From Caulobacterales bacterium (GTDB lineage: Bacteria > Pseudomonadota > Alphaproteobacteria > Caulobacterales > Aquidulcibacteraceae): a DNA stretch of 64,000 nt. The stretch's first letter is position 1. Every line of letters starts with the position of its first letter. The stretch is from the NCBI GenBank assembly GCA_017303355.1, contig JAFLCU010000001.1, positions 310,001 to 374,000 of the forward strand, given 5' to 3'. The position numbers and the translations under genes are program-made. The notes below the pieces were generated by a model that did no database searches, was not told where the DNA came from, and was given only the letters and a program-made list of their open reading frames with translations. Shown here one piece after another: positions 15,769-23,881 of this stretch.

Positions 15769-16841
15769 CACCCTGCCTTCAGCACGCCGCGACGGATTTG
15801 GTCGAGCTCGATCGACTCAAACAAAGCCCTGAAATTGCCCTCGCCGAAACCTTCATTGCCCTTGCGCTGAATGAATTCGAAGAAGATCGGGCCGATCGCG
15901 TCCTTGCCGAAGATTTGCAGCAACAGGCCTTGGCCTTCGCTCGGCGCGCCATCGAGAAGGATGCGGCGCTTGCGCAGCTCTTCGACCGGCTCGCCATGCC
16001 CGGGCAAGCGCGCGTCGATCAGATCGAAATAGGCCTCGATCGTGTCCTGCAGCTCGACGCCGCGATCATGCAGACGATCGACGACATCGTAGAGATTGTC
16101 GCAACCGAACGCCAAGTGCTGAATGCCCTCGCCCTTGTAGCGCTGCAGGTATTCCTCGATCTGATCGACCTTGCCTTCCTCGCCCTTCGATTCATTGAGC
16201 GGGATGCGGATCTTGCCGTCCGGGCTCGTCATCGCCTTTGAAAAGAGGCCGGTGACTTTGCCTTCGATGTCGAAATAGCGGATTTCGCGGAAATTGAAGA
16301 TCTTCTCGTAATAATCCGCCCACGTCTTCATGTTGCCGCGGAAGACATTGTGCGTGAGGTGATCGAGATAGGTCAGACCGATGGAATTCTTCTTCTCATC
16401 GGCGCCTTCGATCGGCTTGAAATCGATGTCGTAGATGGTCTGCGCGCCGTAACGGTCGACCAGATAGATATGTGCGCCGCCGATGCCTTTGATCGCCGGG
16501 ATATTGAGCTCCATCGGGCCGACCTTGCCCTCGACCGGCTCGGCGCCGCGCTTCACGGCCTCCTCGAACGCATGCTTGGCGTCGCGCACGCGGAACGCCA
16601 TCGCGTTGGCGGACGGGCCGTGGCTCTCGCGGAAATCCGCCGCTTGGCCGCTCGGCTCCATGTTCAAGATGAAATTGATGTCGTTCTGCTTGTAGCGGAC
16701 GACATTCTTGCTGCGGTGCTTGCCTACTGCGGTGAAGCCGATCTGCTCAAAATACGCGGCAAGCTTTTCTGGTTCGGGCGAGGTGAATTCGACGAACTCG
16801 AACCCGTCCGTCCCGATCGGATTCTCGAACAAATCGGCCAT
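15768..16841 (-). CDS. hpd: 4-hydroxyphenylpyruvate dioxygenase
   Basis: 357 residues. The Fe(II) ligands are visible as His161 (LTYLDHLTHNV), His242 (IQHLAFGC) and Glu322 (IFFEFIQRKG), the standard set for this enzyme. The C-terminal FGEGNFRALFESIELDQ is characteristic of HPPD. It converts 4-hydroxyphenylpyruvate to homogentisate. It is the first gene of the minus-strand operon hpd - asparaginase - VOC - maiA - fahA. The promoter lies in the 52-base gap to the divergent MarR gene, which contains a palindrome (16878-16891). Confidence 0.95.
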   Translation of the reverse strand: MADLFENPIGTDGFEFVEFTSPEPEKLAAYFEQIGFTAVGKHRSKNVVRYKQNDINFILNMEPSGQAADFRESHGPSANAMAFRVRDAKHAFEEAVKRGAEPVEGKVGPMELNIPAIKGIGGAHIYLVDRYGAQTIYDIDFKPIEGADEKKNSIGLTYLDHLTHNVFRGNMKTWADYYEKIFNFREIRYFDIEGKVTGLFSKAMTSPDGKIRIPLNESKGEEGKVDQIEEYLQRYKGEGIQHLAFGCDNLYDVVDRLHDRGVELQDTIEAYFDLIDARLPGHGEPVEELRKRRILLDGAPSEGQGLLLQIFGKDAIGPIFFEFIQRKGNEGFGEGNFRALFESIELDQIRRGVLKAG

Positions 16842-16877
16842 GGCGTTTCCTCAAAAGCTTGCGTTCTTTTCGATTTA

Positions 16878-16891
16878 GTTTCATTTGAAAC
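16878..16891. promoter_or_regulatory. Candidate MarR operator between hpd and its regulator
   Basis: GTTTC-ATTT-GAAAC is a perfect 5+5 inverted repeat with a 4-base spacer, in the 52-base gap between two divergent starts and only 2 bases before the regulator ATG. Binding there would block the regulator's own promoter and probably that of hpd. This is the typical autoregulatory layout of MarR proteins; identification of the binder is inference from position. Confidence 0.5.
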
Positions 16892-16893
16892 CA

Positions 16894-17361
16894 ATGGCAA
16901 GCGCAAAGCGAAAACCATCCTCGGCTGATTTGCTGGTCCTGGAGGAATTCCTCCCCTACCGGCTCTCGGTCCTGTCGAACCGCGTCAGCCGGGCGATCGC
17001 GTCGCGCTATGCGAAAGCGTTTGAGCTGACCATTCCGGAATGGCGCATCATTGCCGTGCTGGGGCGCAAGCCTGGTCTGACGGCCAAGCAGATCGCCGAA
17101 GCAACGGAGATGGATAAGGTCGCCGTGTCGCGCGCCGTGTCGCGCTTGATTGACGCGAGGCGCGTTGAAGCGCGCGCCGATCGCGACGATGCGCGGCGGC
17201 AGTTTCTCTCACTCACAACGCAAGGCGAGAGCGTACACGCGCGCATCGTACCCATCGCGCTGGCGAGTGAAGAAAAATTATTGAGCGCGCTCAGCGCGCG
17301 AGAACGGGCACAGCTCGACGATCTGCTCGATCGCCTGCTTGCTAGCGCTACCAAACTTTAA
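16894..17361 (+). CDS. MarR-family transcriptional regulator, probable repressor of the tyrosine catabolic operon
   Basis: 155 residues from ATG 16894 (MASAKRKPSSADLLVLEEFLPYRL). The winged-helix core is clear: LTIPEWRIIAVLGRKPGLTAKQIAEATEMDKVAVSRAVSRLIDARRVEARADRDDARRQFLSLT, with the wing Asp-Arg pair typical of MarR. There is no Shine-Dalgarno before the ATG and the operator lies two bases upstream, so translation may be leaderless. Divergent placement next to hpd suggests it responds to tyrosine, 4-hydroxyphenylpyruvate or homogentisate. MarR-type regulators of this pathway are known in alphaproteobacteria. Confidence 0.85.
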   Translation: MASAKRKPSSADLLVLEEFLPYRLSVLSNRVSRAIASRYAKAFELTIPEWRIIAVLGRKPGLTAKQIAEATEMDKVAVSRAVSRLIDARRVEARADRDDARRQFLSLTTQGESVHARIVPIALASEEKLLSALSARERAQLDDLLDRLLASATKL

Positions 17362-17377
17362 CGGCGGTTCCACGCTC

Positions 17378-17408
17378 GGAACGGGAACGCATCGGCCGTT
17401 CACGCGTA
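17378..17408 (+). promoter_or_regulatory. Possible EcfG (general stress sigma factor) promoter for the DUF4168 gene
   Basis: Two overlapping GGAAC elements (17378-17382 and 17384-17388) precede CGTT at 17397 and CGTA at 17405. The pair GGAAC 17384 plus N16 plus CGTA 17405 has the spacing of alphaproteobacterial EcfG promoters (GGAAC-N16/17-CGTT), with one mismatch in the -10 element. The gene starts 36 bases later. Confidence 0.4.
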
Positions 17409-17443
17409 CGCCTCATGCTGGGGCGTAGCGAGGAGTACATCGA

Positions 17444-17827
17444 ATGAAGCGTTCTTCATGGATCAACGCAGCCGCGTTCGCCGCTGCGTTTGGTATGGCT
17501 GCGCCAACGCTTGCGTTCGCGCAAACCGCACCGGCGCAGGCGACAGCCGCAACCTACACGGATGCGCAGATCCAGGCCTTCGCCGCCGCCAGCGCCGAGA
17601 TTGACCCGATCTCGCGTTCATTGCCAACCGCAAGCGCGACGCAACGCACGGAAGCCGCGGCGCGGATTCGGACGGTCCTGCAGCAGCACAATCTGGATTC
17701 GAACACGTACAACAGCATCGCCGCACAGGCGCAAACCGACACAGCGCTCGCCGCGCGCATCAACGCAGCGCGCCCTGCGCCGGCGCAACCGGCAGCGCCG
17801 GAAACGACGCCGCCAACGCAAAACTAG
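17444..17827 (+). CDS. DUF4168-domain secreted protein
   Basis: 127 residues with a cleavable signal peptide (MKRSSWINAAAFAAAFGMAAPTLAFAQ). The mature part resembles DUF4168 (YTDAQIQAFAAASAEIDPI, LQQHNLDSNTYNSIAAQAQTD), a short helical domain of unknown role found in secreted proteins. The tail is Ala/Pro-rich. A possible EcfG-type promoter lies upstream, which would make it a general stress protein. It ends at a strong intrinsic terminator. Confidence 0.75.
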   Translation: MKRSSWINAAAFAAAFGMAAPTLAFAQTAPAQATAATYTDAQIQAFAAASAEIDPISRSLPTASATQRTEAAARIRTVLQQHNLDSNTYNSIAAQAQTDTALAARINAARPAPAQPAAPETTPPTQN

Positions 17828-17833
17828 AATGGT

Positions 17834-17862
17834 GGGAGGCGCTTTCGAGCGCCTCCCCTTTT
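17834..17862. terminator. Intrinsic terminator with UUCG tetraloop
   Basis: GGGAGGCGCT (17834-17843) pairs perfectly with AGCGCCTCCC (17848-17857) around a TTCG loop, followed by CTTTT. This 10-bp stem with the very stable UUCG loop lies between the stop of the DUF4168 gene and the stop of the convergent dehydrogenase gene. It ends the plus-strand transcript and may also serve the other. Confidence 0.9.
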
Positions 17863-19087
17863 ATTGCGGCGTCAGCCGCAGCACACGGCCATTGTCTTCA
17901 TCGGTGACGATCCACAAGGCGCCATCCTCGCTTTCCGCGAGATCACGGATGCGGCCGAGATTGAGATTGAAACGTTCCTCGCCGACGACACGCTCCCCTT
18001 CCAGCTCAACACGAACGAGCGCTTGCGTATTCAAGCCGGCGATCAGCACGTCGCCATGCCAGGGGAAGAGATCGCCGCGATAAAAATCCATGTCGCCCGG
18101 CGCGATGACAGGGTCCCAATAATAATTCGGCTGCTCCATGCCCGCTTGTGTGGTGATGCCTGCATTGACCGGCGCGCGGCGATATTCGAGGCCATACGAA
18201 ATGACAGGCCAGCCATAGTTCAAGCCAGCGCGCGTCACGTTGAGTTCATCGCCGCCGCGCGGGCCGTGCTCGATGGTCCAGAGTTCACCCGTCTCGGGAT
18301 GGAGATCGGCGCCTTGCACATTGCGGTGACCGTAAGACCAAATCTCGGCGCGCGCATTGGCGCGACCAATGAAGGGGTTATCTTGCGGAACAGAGCCGTC
18401 CGCATTGATGCGAATGACCTTGCCAAGATGCGCGGAGAGATCCTGCGCAAGCTCACGCGGCTCGTCGCGCTGGCGATCGCCGAGCGTGATGTAGAGGCGG
18501 GCCGCGCGATCAAACACAAGCCGCGAGCCAAAATGACCCGTGGAGGCCCATGCTGGATTTTGTTGGAAGATGACGCTGACGTTTTCAACACGCCTTGCGT
18601 CTTCGCTCAATCTGCCACGCGCGACGCTCGTGCCATTGGCGCCATCGCCGCGCGGCTCTGAATAGCTCCAATAGATCAGCCGATCCTGTGCGAAGCTTGG
18701 CGACAGGACGACATCAAGCAAACCGCCTTGCCCGCGCGCATCGACGGCGGGCAAGCCAGCGACCGGTTCGGAGATTTGTCCCGCGCGCGTGATCACGCGC
18801 AAACGGCCCGCGCGCTCGGTCACAAGCATGCGGCCGTCCGGCAGAAATACGATCGCCCAAGGATGCGCGACGCCGCTGGCGATCACCTCGCTTCGGATCG
18901 TAACGCCAGATCGCGCTTCCGGCGCGCGGGTTTGGCCGGCGAAGGCGGGCTGGTAATCCGTGTTGGGCGCGCCCTGCGCCACCGGCGCGCCGGTCTGGCC
19001 GCTGCTCTCCTGGCTGGCCCCACAAGCCGCGAACAACAGCGCCGAGGCAAAGACGAAAGCGCGCGATCTCAATGGGCTGCTCCACAA
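17861..19087 (-). CDS. PQQ-dependent aldose sugar dehydrogenase-like lipoprotein (soluble GDH / YliI family)
   Basis: 408 residues. A signal peptide with lipobox (LLFAACGAS, Cys near 22) points to a periplasmic lipoprotein. The six-bladed beta-propeller family is recognised from HPWAIVFLPDGRMLVTERAGRLRVI, GGLLDVVLSP, RLYITLGDRQ, GHRNVQGADLHPETGELWTIEHGPRGGDELN and GLNYGWPVISYG. The last two hold the PQQ/calcium-binding residues of soluble glucose dehydrogenase and E. coli YliI. It would oxidise aldoses in the periplasm. No PQQ synthesis genes lie in the window, so the cofactor source is unseen. Confidence 0.88.
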   Translation of the reverse strand: MWSSPLRSRAFVFASALLFAACGASQESSGQTGAPVAQGAPNTDYQPAFAGQTRAPEARSGVTIRSEVIASGVAHPWAIVFLPDGRMLVTERAGRLRVITRAGQISEPVAGLPAVDARGQGGLLDVVLSPSFAQDRLIYWSYSEPRGDGANGTSVARGRLSEDARRVENVSVIFQQNPAWASTGHFGSRLVFDRAARLYITLGDRQRDEPRELAQDLSAHLGKVIRINADGSVPQDNPFIGRANARAEIWSYGHRNVQGADLHPETGELWTIEHGPRGGDELNVTRAGLNYGWPVISYGLEYRRAPVNAGITTQAGMEQPNYYWDPVIAPGDMDFYRGDLFPWHGDVLIAGLNTQALVRVELEGERVVGEERFNLNLGRIRDLAESEDGALWIVTDEDNGRVLRLTPQ

Positions 19088-19212
19088 GCTGATGGCGCTG
19101 ATTTAGGGCGCGCGGCTGATGCGCCCAGCGGGAATGCGACAGGCGGACCGCGCCGCGCGATGCGCGCGCCGCCTTGCTTCCGCCCCCTGCCCAGGCGACA
19201 AGCGCAAAGCCC

Positions 19213-19866
19213 ATGACCACCGCCGCCACTCATTACGCCAATTTCGACTGGGAGCCCGCGCGCGAGCAGACGCTGCGCCGCGCCCGTCGGCGTTCGCGCT
19301 TGGTTGCGGCGCTGCGTCGATTTTTCGTGGCTGGCGCCGGGGCGTCGTTCGCCGCCGTGTTCGTGTTCATGACGCTCCACGCCATCGAGGGCGGCTTCAA
19401 TGCCGGCCAATATTCGCCGACCGAACCGCTGCGGATGCTCAATCCGCGCTTCATCGGCAGTACCGAACAAGGCGGCCCCTACCAGCTCTCGGCCGAAATC
19501 GCCGAACGCGCGCCTGGGGAAAACCAGCCGATCGAGCTGATCTCGCCGGTCTATCGGACCGAAGCCGGAACGATCATGCTCGCCCCCCGGGGGATTTATG
19601 ACGAGCAGGCCAAGACCGTCGTGTTCGACGGCGAGGTCTTATTCTCGGATAGCGGCGGCAATCGCTTCACCACCCCCAACATGGTCGTGGACCTCGAACA
19701 GGGCACTTTGACCGGCCGGGGCGGCGTCACCGGCGCCGGCCCCCTTGGCGTGCTCCAGGCCGGGGCTTATGAATTGCGGGACAGCGACCGCGCTTTGGTG
19801 CTTCGCGGCGGGGTTCGGGGACAAATTCCGGACCGCGATCAACAGAATGGGGAACAGACGCCATGA
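19213..19866 (+). CDS. lptC: LPS export ABC transporter periplasmic protein LptC
   Basis: 217 residues from ATG 19213 (MTTAATHYANFDWEP). A single membrane anchor spans about residues 38-55 (FFVAGAGASFAAVFVFMTLHAI), followed by a periplasmic beta-jellyroll (MLNPRFIGSTEQGGPYQLSAEIAER, NMVVDLEQGTLTGRGGV). This long alphaproteobacterial form differs from E. coli LptC, but the position directly before lptA and lptB identifies it. It hands lipopolysaccharide from the inner-membrane LptBFG complex to LptA. The lptA start overlaps its stop (ATGA). Confidence 0.9.
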   Translation: MTTAATHYANFDWEPAREQTLRRARRRSRLVAALRRFFVAGAGASFAAVFVFMTLHAIEGGFNAGQYSPTEPLRMLNPRFIGSTEQGGPYQLSAEIAERAPGENQPIELISPVYRTEAGTIMLAPRGIYDEQAKTVVFDGEVLFSDSGGNRFTTPNMVVDLEQGTLTGRGGVTGAGPLGVLQAGAYELRDSDRALVLRGGVRGQIPDRDQQNGEQTP

Positions 19867-20399
19867 AGCCCGTAGCGCTCCTGATCGCCGCCGGCGCCTT
19901 TCTGCTTGGCGCATTCGCGGCGGCGCCCGCGCATGCGCAATTGAGCGAAAATGGCGGCCCGGTCTCCTATTCCGCTGACAATCTTGAATATTTCGACGGC
20001 GAGCGCCGGCTGGTGCTGATCGGCGATGTCGACATCGTTCAGAACGATGCGCGCCTGCGCGCCGACCGCATCACCCTGTTCTTCAGCCAATCGAGCGGCG
20101 GCGGCGCCCAGCAAGGCGGCCAGGGCGGCCTCGGCTCGGGCGACATCCAGCGCATGATCGCCGAGGGCGAAGTCTATTACGTGCGCCCGGCCCAATCGGC
20201 GCGCGGTAACCGCGCGGTTTACGAAGTGGCCCAGGACGCGGTGACCTTCACCGGCAACGTCGTGGTGGCCTCCGACGAGAACGTGATCCGCGGCGAAACC
20301 TTGGTTCTCCAGATCGGAAACCGGCGGACAACTATTCGCCCCACGCCAGGGCAGCGGGTGCGGGGTGTGTTCGTTCCCCGAAACAATCCCCAAAATTGA
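19863..20399 (+). CDS. lptA: LPS transport periplasmic protein LptA (OstA-like)
   Basis: 178 residues with a cleaved signal (ALLIAAGAFLLGAFAAAPAHAQ). The OstA-like jellyroll strands include VSYSADNLEYFDGERRLVLIGDVDIVQNDARLRADRITLFF and ENVIRGETLVLQIGNRRTTI. A Gly/Gln-rich loop (GGGAQQGGQGGLGSGD) interrupts the fold near residue 80. It forms the bridge that carries LPS across the periplasm. It is translationally coupled to lptC and followed by lptB after 58 bases. Confidence 0.92.
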   Translation: MKPVALLIAAGAFLLGAFAAAPAHAQLSENGGPVSYSADNLEYFDGERRLVLIGDVDIVQNDARLRADRITLFFSQSSGGGAQQGGQGGLGSGDIQRMIAEGEVYYVRPAQSARGNRAVYEVAQDAVTFTGNVVVASDENVIRGETLVLQIGNRRTTIRPTPGQRVRGVFVPRNNPQN

Positions 20400-20457
20400 A
20401 CCCCGAGCGGTCGGTGATAACCCGAACTTCACGAAATCTTAGCGGCGGTAGGACCAT

Positions 20458-21225
20458 ATGAGCCCCGAGGGCGCTGCACGCCGTTCGACCCAATCCGACA
20501 CCGCCCAAGGCGGCCTCGGCGTGGTCTCGATCGGGAAATCCTATCGCGGCCGCCGCGTGGTGAAGGACGTTTCCCTCACCGTGAATCGCGGCGAAGTCGT
20601 CGGTCTGTTGGGCCCCAACGGAGCAGGCAAAACGACCTGCTTTTATATGATTACGGGGCTCGTACGCGTGGACCAGGGGCAAATCTTGTTGGACGGCCAG
20701 GACGTCACAACGCTGCCCATGTATCAGCGCGCAAGGCTTGGCGTGGGCTATCTCCCACAAGAGCCGTCGATCTTCCGTGGTCTGACCGTCGAACAGAACG
20801 TCATGGCGATTGTCGAACTCTCCGAGCGCAACAGCTCGAAGCGTCGCGATATCGTCGATGGGCTGCTCGCCGAGTTGCGCGTGGACCATCTGAGGGATTC
20901 TCCCGCTTCGGCCCTGTCGGGCGGCGAGCGGCGCCGGGTGGAAATCGCGCGGGCTTTGGCGACGCGGCCGTCGTTCATGTTGCTCGATGAGCCTTTCGCC
21001 GGCATCGACCCCCTCGCCATCAACGACATCCGAGAGTTGATCCTGTTTTTGAAACAGCGCGGCCTCGGCATCCTGATCACCGACCACAATGTGCGCGAAA
21101 CGCTGCAGATCGTGGATCGGGCTTCGATCATGTTCGACGGCGAGGTGATGTTCGAAGGCAGCCCCCAAGAGGTGCTGGCTTCGGCGGTCGTGCGCGAAAG
21201 GTATCTCGGCAAAGATTATCACTGA
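20458..21225 (+). CDS. lptB: LPS export ABC transporter ATPase LptB
   Basis: 255 residues. Walker A is GPNGAGKTT (52-60), the Q-loop is around YLPQEP, the signature LSGGE is at 153-157 and Walker B is MLLDEPF with the catalytic Glu178; the switch His follows in ITDHNV. FYMITGLVRVDQGQILLDGQDVT is typical of LptB. It drives LPS extraction from the inner membrane with LptF/LptG, which are not in this window. It has an extra 20 N-terminal residues compared with E. coli. rpoN follows after 12 bases. Confidence 0.97.
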   Translation: MSPEGAARRSTQSDTAQGGLGVVSIGKSYRGRRVVKDVSLTVNRGEVVGLLGPNGAGKTTCFYMITGLVRVDQGQILLDGQDVTTLPMYQRARLGVGYLPQEPSIFRGLTVEQNVMAIVELSERNSSKRRDIVDGLLAELRVDHLRDSPASALSGGERRRVEIARALATRPSFMLLDEPFAGIDPLAINDIRELILFLKQRGLGILITDHNVRETLQIVDRASIMFDGEVMFEGSPQEVLASAVVRERYLGKDYH

Positions 21226-21237
21226 GCGGGGCCGCCG

Positions 21238-22713
21238 ATGGCGATGACCCCCCGCTTAGAGCTGCGCCAGGGCCAGGCCCTGGTGATGACGCCGCAATTG
21301 CAGCAGGCGATCAAGCTGCTGCAGCTCTCGAACATCGAGCTTCAGGAATTCGTCGAAGGCGAGCTTGAGCGCAATCCGCTGCTTGAGCGCGAGGAAGGCT
21401 CGACCGAAGCGAAGAAGGCCGAAAGCGGCGACGCGCAAGCGCTCGAGTTTGAAAGCGGCATGACCCCGGACGAAGCGGGTCTGGACGTTTCCGTCGCCGA
21501 TCTCGCGCCAGATTTGAGCGCGGGCGAATTGGCCGAAGCGGGTGCGGCCCCCCTCACCGATTGGTCGAAGGCGTCGTCGGGCAAGAGCCTCGATGATCTG
21601 CCGGGCCTTGAAGAGACATTGGCGCAAGACATCACGCTCGCCGAACACCTCGACGCACAGCTTACCGAAGCAGGCTTGAGCGCGGTGGAGCGCATGATCG
21701 GCGGGGTGCTGATCGATGCGGTCGACGATTGGGGCTATATGCGCGCCGACACGCGCGAGATCGCCGGCCGCATCGGCGCCGAAGAATGCCAAGTGCTGCA
21801 CGTGCTGCAAGTGATGCAGGGCTTTGAGCCGACTGGCGTGATGGCGCGCGACATTCCGGAATGCCTGACGCTGCAGCTGAAAGAGCGCGGCCGGTTCGAT
21901 CCGGCGATGGAGAAGCTGATCCAGAATCTGGACCTGCTCGCGCGTGGCCATTTTGATCGCCTGATGACGGTCTGCGACGTCGATCGCGAAGACCTCACCG
22001 ACATGATCGCCGAAGTGCGCGCGCTGACGCCGAAACCAGGCGCGGGCTTTGGCGGCGGCGTGGTGCAATCGGTCGCGCCGGATGTGTACGTGCGCCAGGC
22101 GCCGGACGGCATGTGGGCAGTGGAGCTCAATTCCGAAACCATGCCGCGCGTGCTGATGAACCAGCGCTATTACGCGACGGTCTCGAAAACGGCCAAACGC
22201 GAGGAAGACAAGCAATTCCTCACCGAGTGCGCGGCGAACGCATCATGGCTGGTGAAGAGCCTGGATCAGCGCGCCAGGACGATCCTGAAGGTCGCGCGTG
22301 AAATCGTGCGGCAGCAGGACGCATTCTTCGTGCATGGCGTGGCGCATCTGCGCCCGCTCAATCTGAAAACGGTCGCGGCCGCGATCGAGATGCATGAATC
22401 GACGGTGAGCCGTGTCACCTCGAACAAATATCTCTCCTGCGCGCGCGGCGTGTTCGAGTTGAAATACTTCTTCACCGCCGCGATCAACGCCGCCGATGGC
22501 GGCGAGGCGCATTCGGCCGAAGCCGTGCGCTATCAGATCAAGGGCCTGATCGACGGCGAAGGCGCCGACGATGTGCTGAGCGACGATCGCATCGTCGAAA
22601 TCCTGCGCGAAAAAGGCATCGACATCGCAAGGCGCACGGTCGCGAAATATCGCGAGAGCTTGCGGATACCGAGCTCGGTAGAGCGCAAGCGCAAGATGGC
22701 GAACGGGATTTAG
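21238..22713 (+). CDS. rpoN: RNA polymerase sigma-54 factor
   Basis: 491 residues with all three regions. Region I (LELRQGQALVMTPQLQQAIKLLQLSNIELQEFVEGELERNPLLE) contacts activators, and an acidic region II follows. Region III contains the core-binding part, the helix-turn-helix (LKTVAAAIEMHESTVSRVTSNKYLSCARGVFELKYFF) and the C-terminal RpoN box ARRTVAKYRE, which reads the -24 element. It directs transcription of nitrogen, flagellar and other genes with enhancer-binding activators. In related bacteria hpf and ptsN follow immediately; here 3.3 kb of accessory genes come between. Confidence 0.98.
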   Translation: MAMTPRLELRQGQALVMTPQLQQAIKLLQLSNIELQEFVEGELERNPLLEREEGSTEAKKAESGDAQALEFESGMTPDEAGLDVSVADLAPDLSAGELAEAGAAPLTDWSKASSGKSLDDLPGLEETLAQDITLAEHLDAQLTEAGLSAVERMIGGVLIDAVDDWGYMRADTREIAGRIGAEECQVLHVLQVMQGFEPTGVMARDIPECLTLQLKERGRFDPAMEKLIQNLDLLARGHFDRLMTVCDVDREDLTDMIAEVRALTPKPGAGFGGGVVQSVAPDVYVRQAPDGMWAVELNSETMPRVLMNQRYYATVSKTAKREEDKQFLTECAANASWLVKSLDQRARTILKVAREIVRQQDAFFVHGVAHLRPLNLKTVAAAIEMHESTVSRVTSNKYLSCARGVFELKYFFTAAINAADGGEAHSAEAVRYQIKGLIDGEGADDVLSDDRIVEILREKGIDIARRTVAKYRESLRIPSSVERKRKMANGI

Positions 22714-22716
22714 GCG

Positions 22717-23211
22717 TCACTCGATCAAAGCATAGATATCGACAACGAGTCCGGTGCGATCATCGCGCCAGACGACGTCGCGGGGGCCATATTCAGGAGG
22801 ATATCTGAGAATCTCCGCCAGACTGGCCTCCCAAACATCCCAGCCCAACGCTTCGTTTCCTGTGTGTTCGATGTTGGTATACTGGAACATCCAGCCCGAG
22901 AACCCAGGATCACCTTCAGGCGAGTCACTCTCTTTCCAAAGATAGAATTTGCGATGTGGCGGTCCGATCCATTCGCCGACATATGACCGCACGGGAATCA
23001 CGGGCGACGCATAAGTCACTGCGGCGCCAAGTTGAGCTTCGGTGAGTTCTGGAAATTTCGCACGAACCTCTTTCGCGCCGACGCCCGCTTGTTTCCAAAA
23101 CTTCTGGACCTCAGAAACAGTGCGCGCCGTGCCGCGAATGTGAGGCTGACCCTCAAATAAGTCTGCATCCACATCAATCCATTGATCATGCCAATTACTA
23201 TGCCACGGCAT
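22717..23211 (-). CDS. DUF433-like protein, third gene of a toxin-antitoxin-like operon
   Basis: 164 residues from ATG 23211, which overlaps the preceding stop (TGATG). Residues 15-62 (PHIRGTARTVSEVQKFWKQAGVGAKEVRAKFPELTEAQLGAAVTYA) match the DUF433 pattern, a short helical module usually found in VapB-like antitoxins paired with PIN-type toxins. The C-terminal 100 residues, rich in Trp and Tyr (FYLWKESD, GWMFQYTNIEHTGNEALGWDVWEASLAEIL), are not recognised. No PIN-domain gene adjoins. Its stop lies 3 bases from the rpoN stop on the other strand. Confidence 0.65.
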   Translation of the reverse strand: MPWHSNWHDQWIDVDADLFEGQPHIRGTARTVSEVQKFWKQAGVGAKEVRAKFPELTEAQLGAAVTYASPVIPVRSYVGEWIGPPHRKFYLWKESDSPEGDPGFSGWMFQYTNIEHTGNEALGWDVWEASLAEILRYPPEYGPRDVVWRDDRTGLVVDIYALIE

Positions 23212-23642
23212 CACGCTTCCTCCCGCGCCGCCCATCCCTCGGTCGCCAGCATCACGGTTTTCGGGATCACTTTTTCGCCGCTGAGATAATACGCCACCAT
23301 CCGGCGTGAGAGACCGAGCGCTTGCGCGGCAGCTTCTTGCGTCAGGCCGTGCGCATCCATCCAGGCGCGGAAATCCTCGACACGCATGATCTCGCCGGCT
23401 TGCTCGTCGGCCCAGCGACGCAATTGCGGCGCGCCGAAATCCATGCCGCTCGGCCATTCGATCGACCAAGCATCATCACTCAGCGCAACGCGCCCGAACT
23501 CGGCTTTCTTCTTGAGGGGCGCGAGCGCTTTGTGCGCGTCGATCAGATCACCAAGATCGACAGGCGCGACGTGGCCGTCGTCCCAAGCGATCTCCAATCG
23601 CTTGTCGCCAATCACCGCAACGCTTGTGAGCTTGCCAATCAT
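23211..23642 (-). CDS. DUF2442 protein fused to an XRE-type helix-turn-helix
   Basis: 143 residues from ATG 23642, coupled to the DUF4160 gene by an ATGA overlap. Residues 1-80 (LTSVAVIGDKRLEIAWDDGHVAPVDLGDLI ... GRVALSDDAWSIEWPSGMDF) are DUF2442. Residues 90-135 (FRAWMDAHGLTQEAAAQALGLSRRMVAYYLSGEKVIPK) are a lambda-repressor-like HTH. DUF4160/DUF2442 pairs are widely regarded as putative toxin-antitoxin modules; the HTH makes this one the likely autorepressor. The palindrome at 23882-23898 upstream of the operon is its likely operator. Confidence 0.75.
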   Translation of the reverse strand: MIGKLTSVAVIGDKRLEIAWDDGHVAPVDLGDLIDAHKALAPLKKKAEFGRVALSDDAWSIEWPSGMDFGAPQLRRWADEQAGEIMRVEDFRAWMDAHGLTQEAAAQALGLSRRMVAYYLSGEKVIPKTVMLATEGWAAREEA

Positions 23643-23866
23643 GATCCGCTCAATTCCATCCATTTGGCGCGTAACAGCGCCTTGTTCAGCGCCGCCCATG
23701 CCAACGCTTCACGCAAATCCAAACGCCCGCTCATGGCGATGATCTCCAAGTCCTCGATCGTCACCTGCGCCGCGCCATCCCGGCCGAGCACGTGAAAGTG
23801 CGGCGGGTTGTGGTCGGCGAAATACATCGCGATCTCAGTGCTGGAGAAACGGATGAGCCTCGGCAT
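23639..23866 (-). CDS. DUF4160 protein (putative toxin of a TA-like module)
   Basis: 75 residues from ATG 23866 (MPRLIRFSSTEIAMYFADHNPPHFHVLG); an in-frame ATG at 23875 would add three residues. The DHNPPHFH core and the following AQVTIEDLEIIAMSGRL...EALAWAALNKALLRAKWMEL are the DUF4160 signature. The family is thought to be the partner of DUF2442 proteins and has no established biochemical activity. It is first in a three-gene operon with overlapping starts and stops. No clear Shine-Dalgarno precedes either start. Confidence 0.75.
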   Translation of the reverse strand: MPRLIRFSSTEIAMYFADHNPPHFHVLGRDGAAQVTIEDLEIIAMSGRLDLREALAWAALNKALLRAKWMELSGS

Positions 23867-23881
23867 TGGCTTCATACCATA

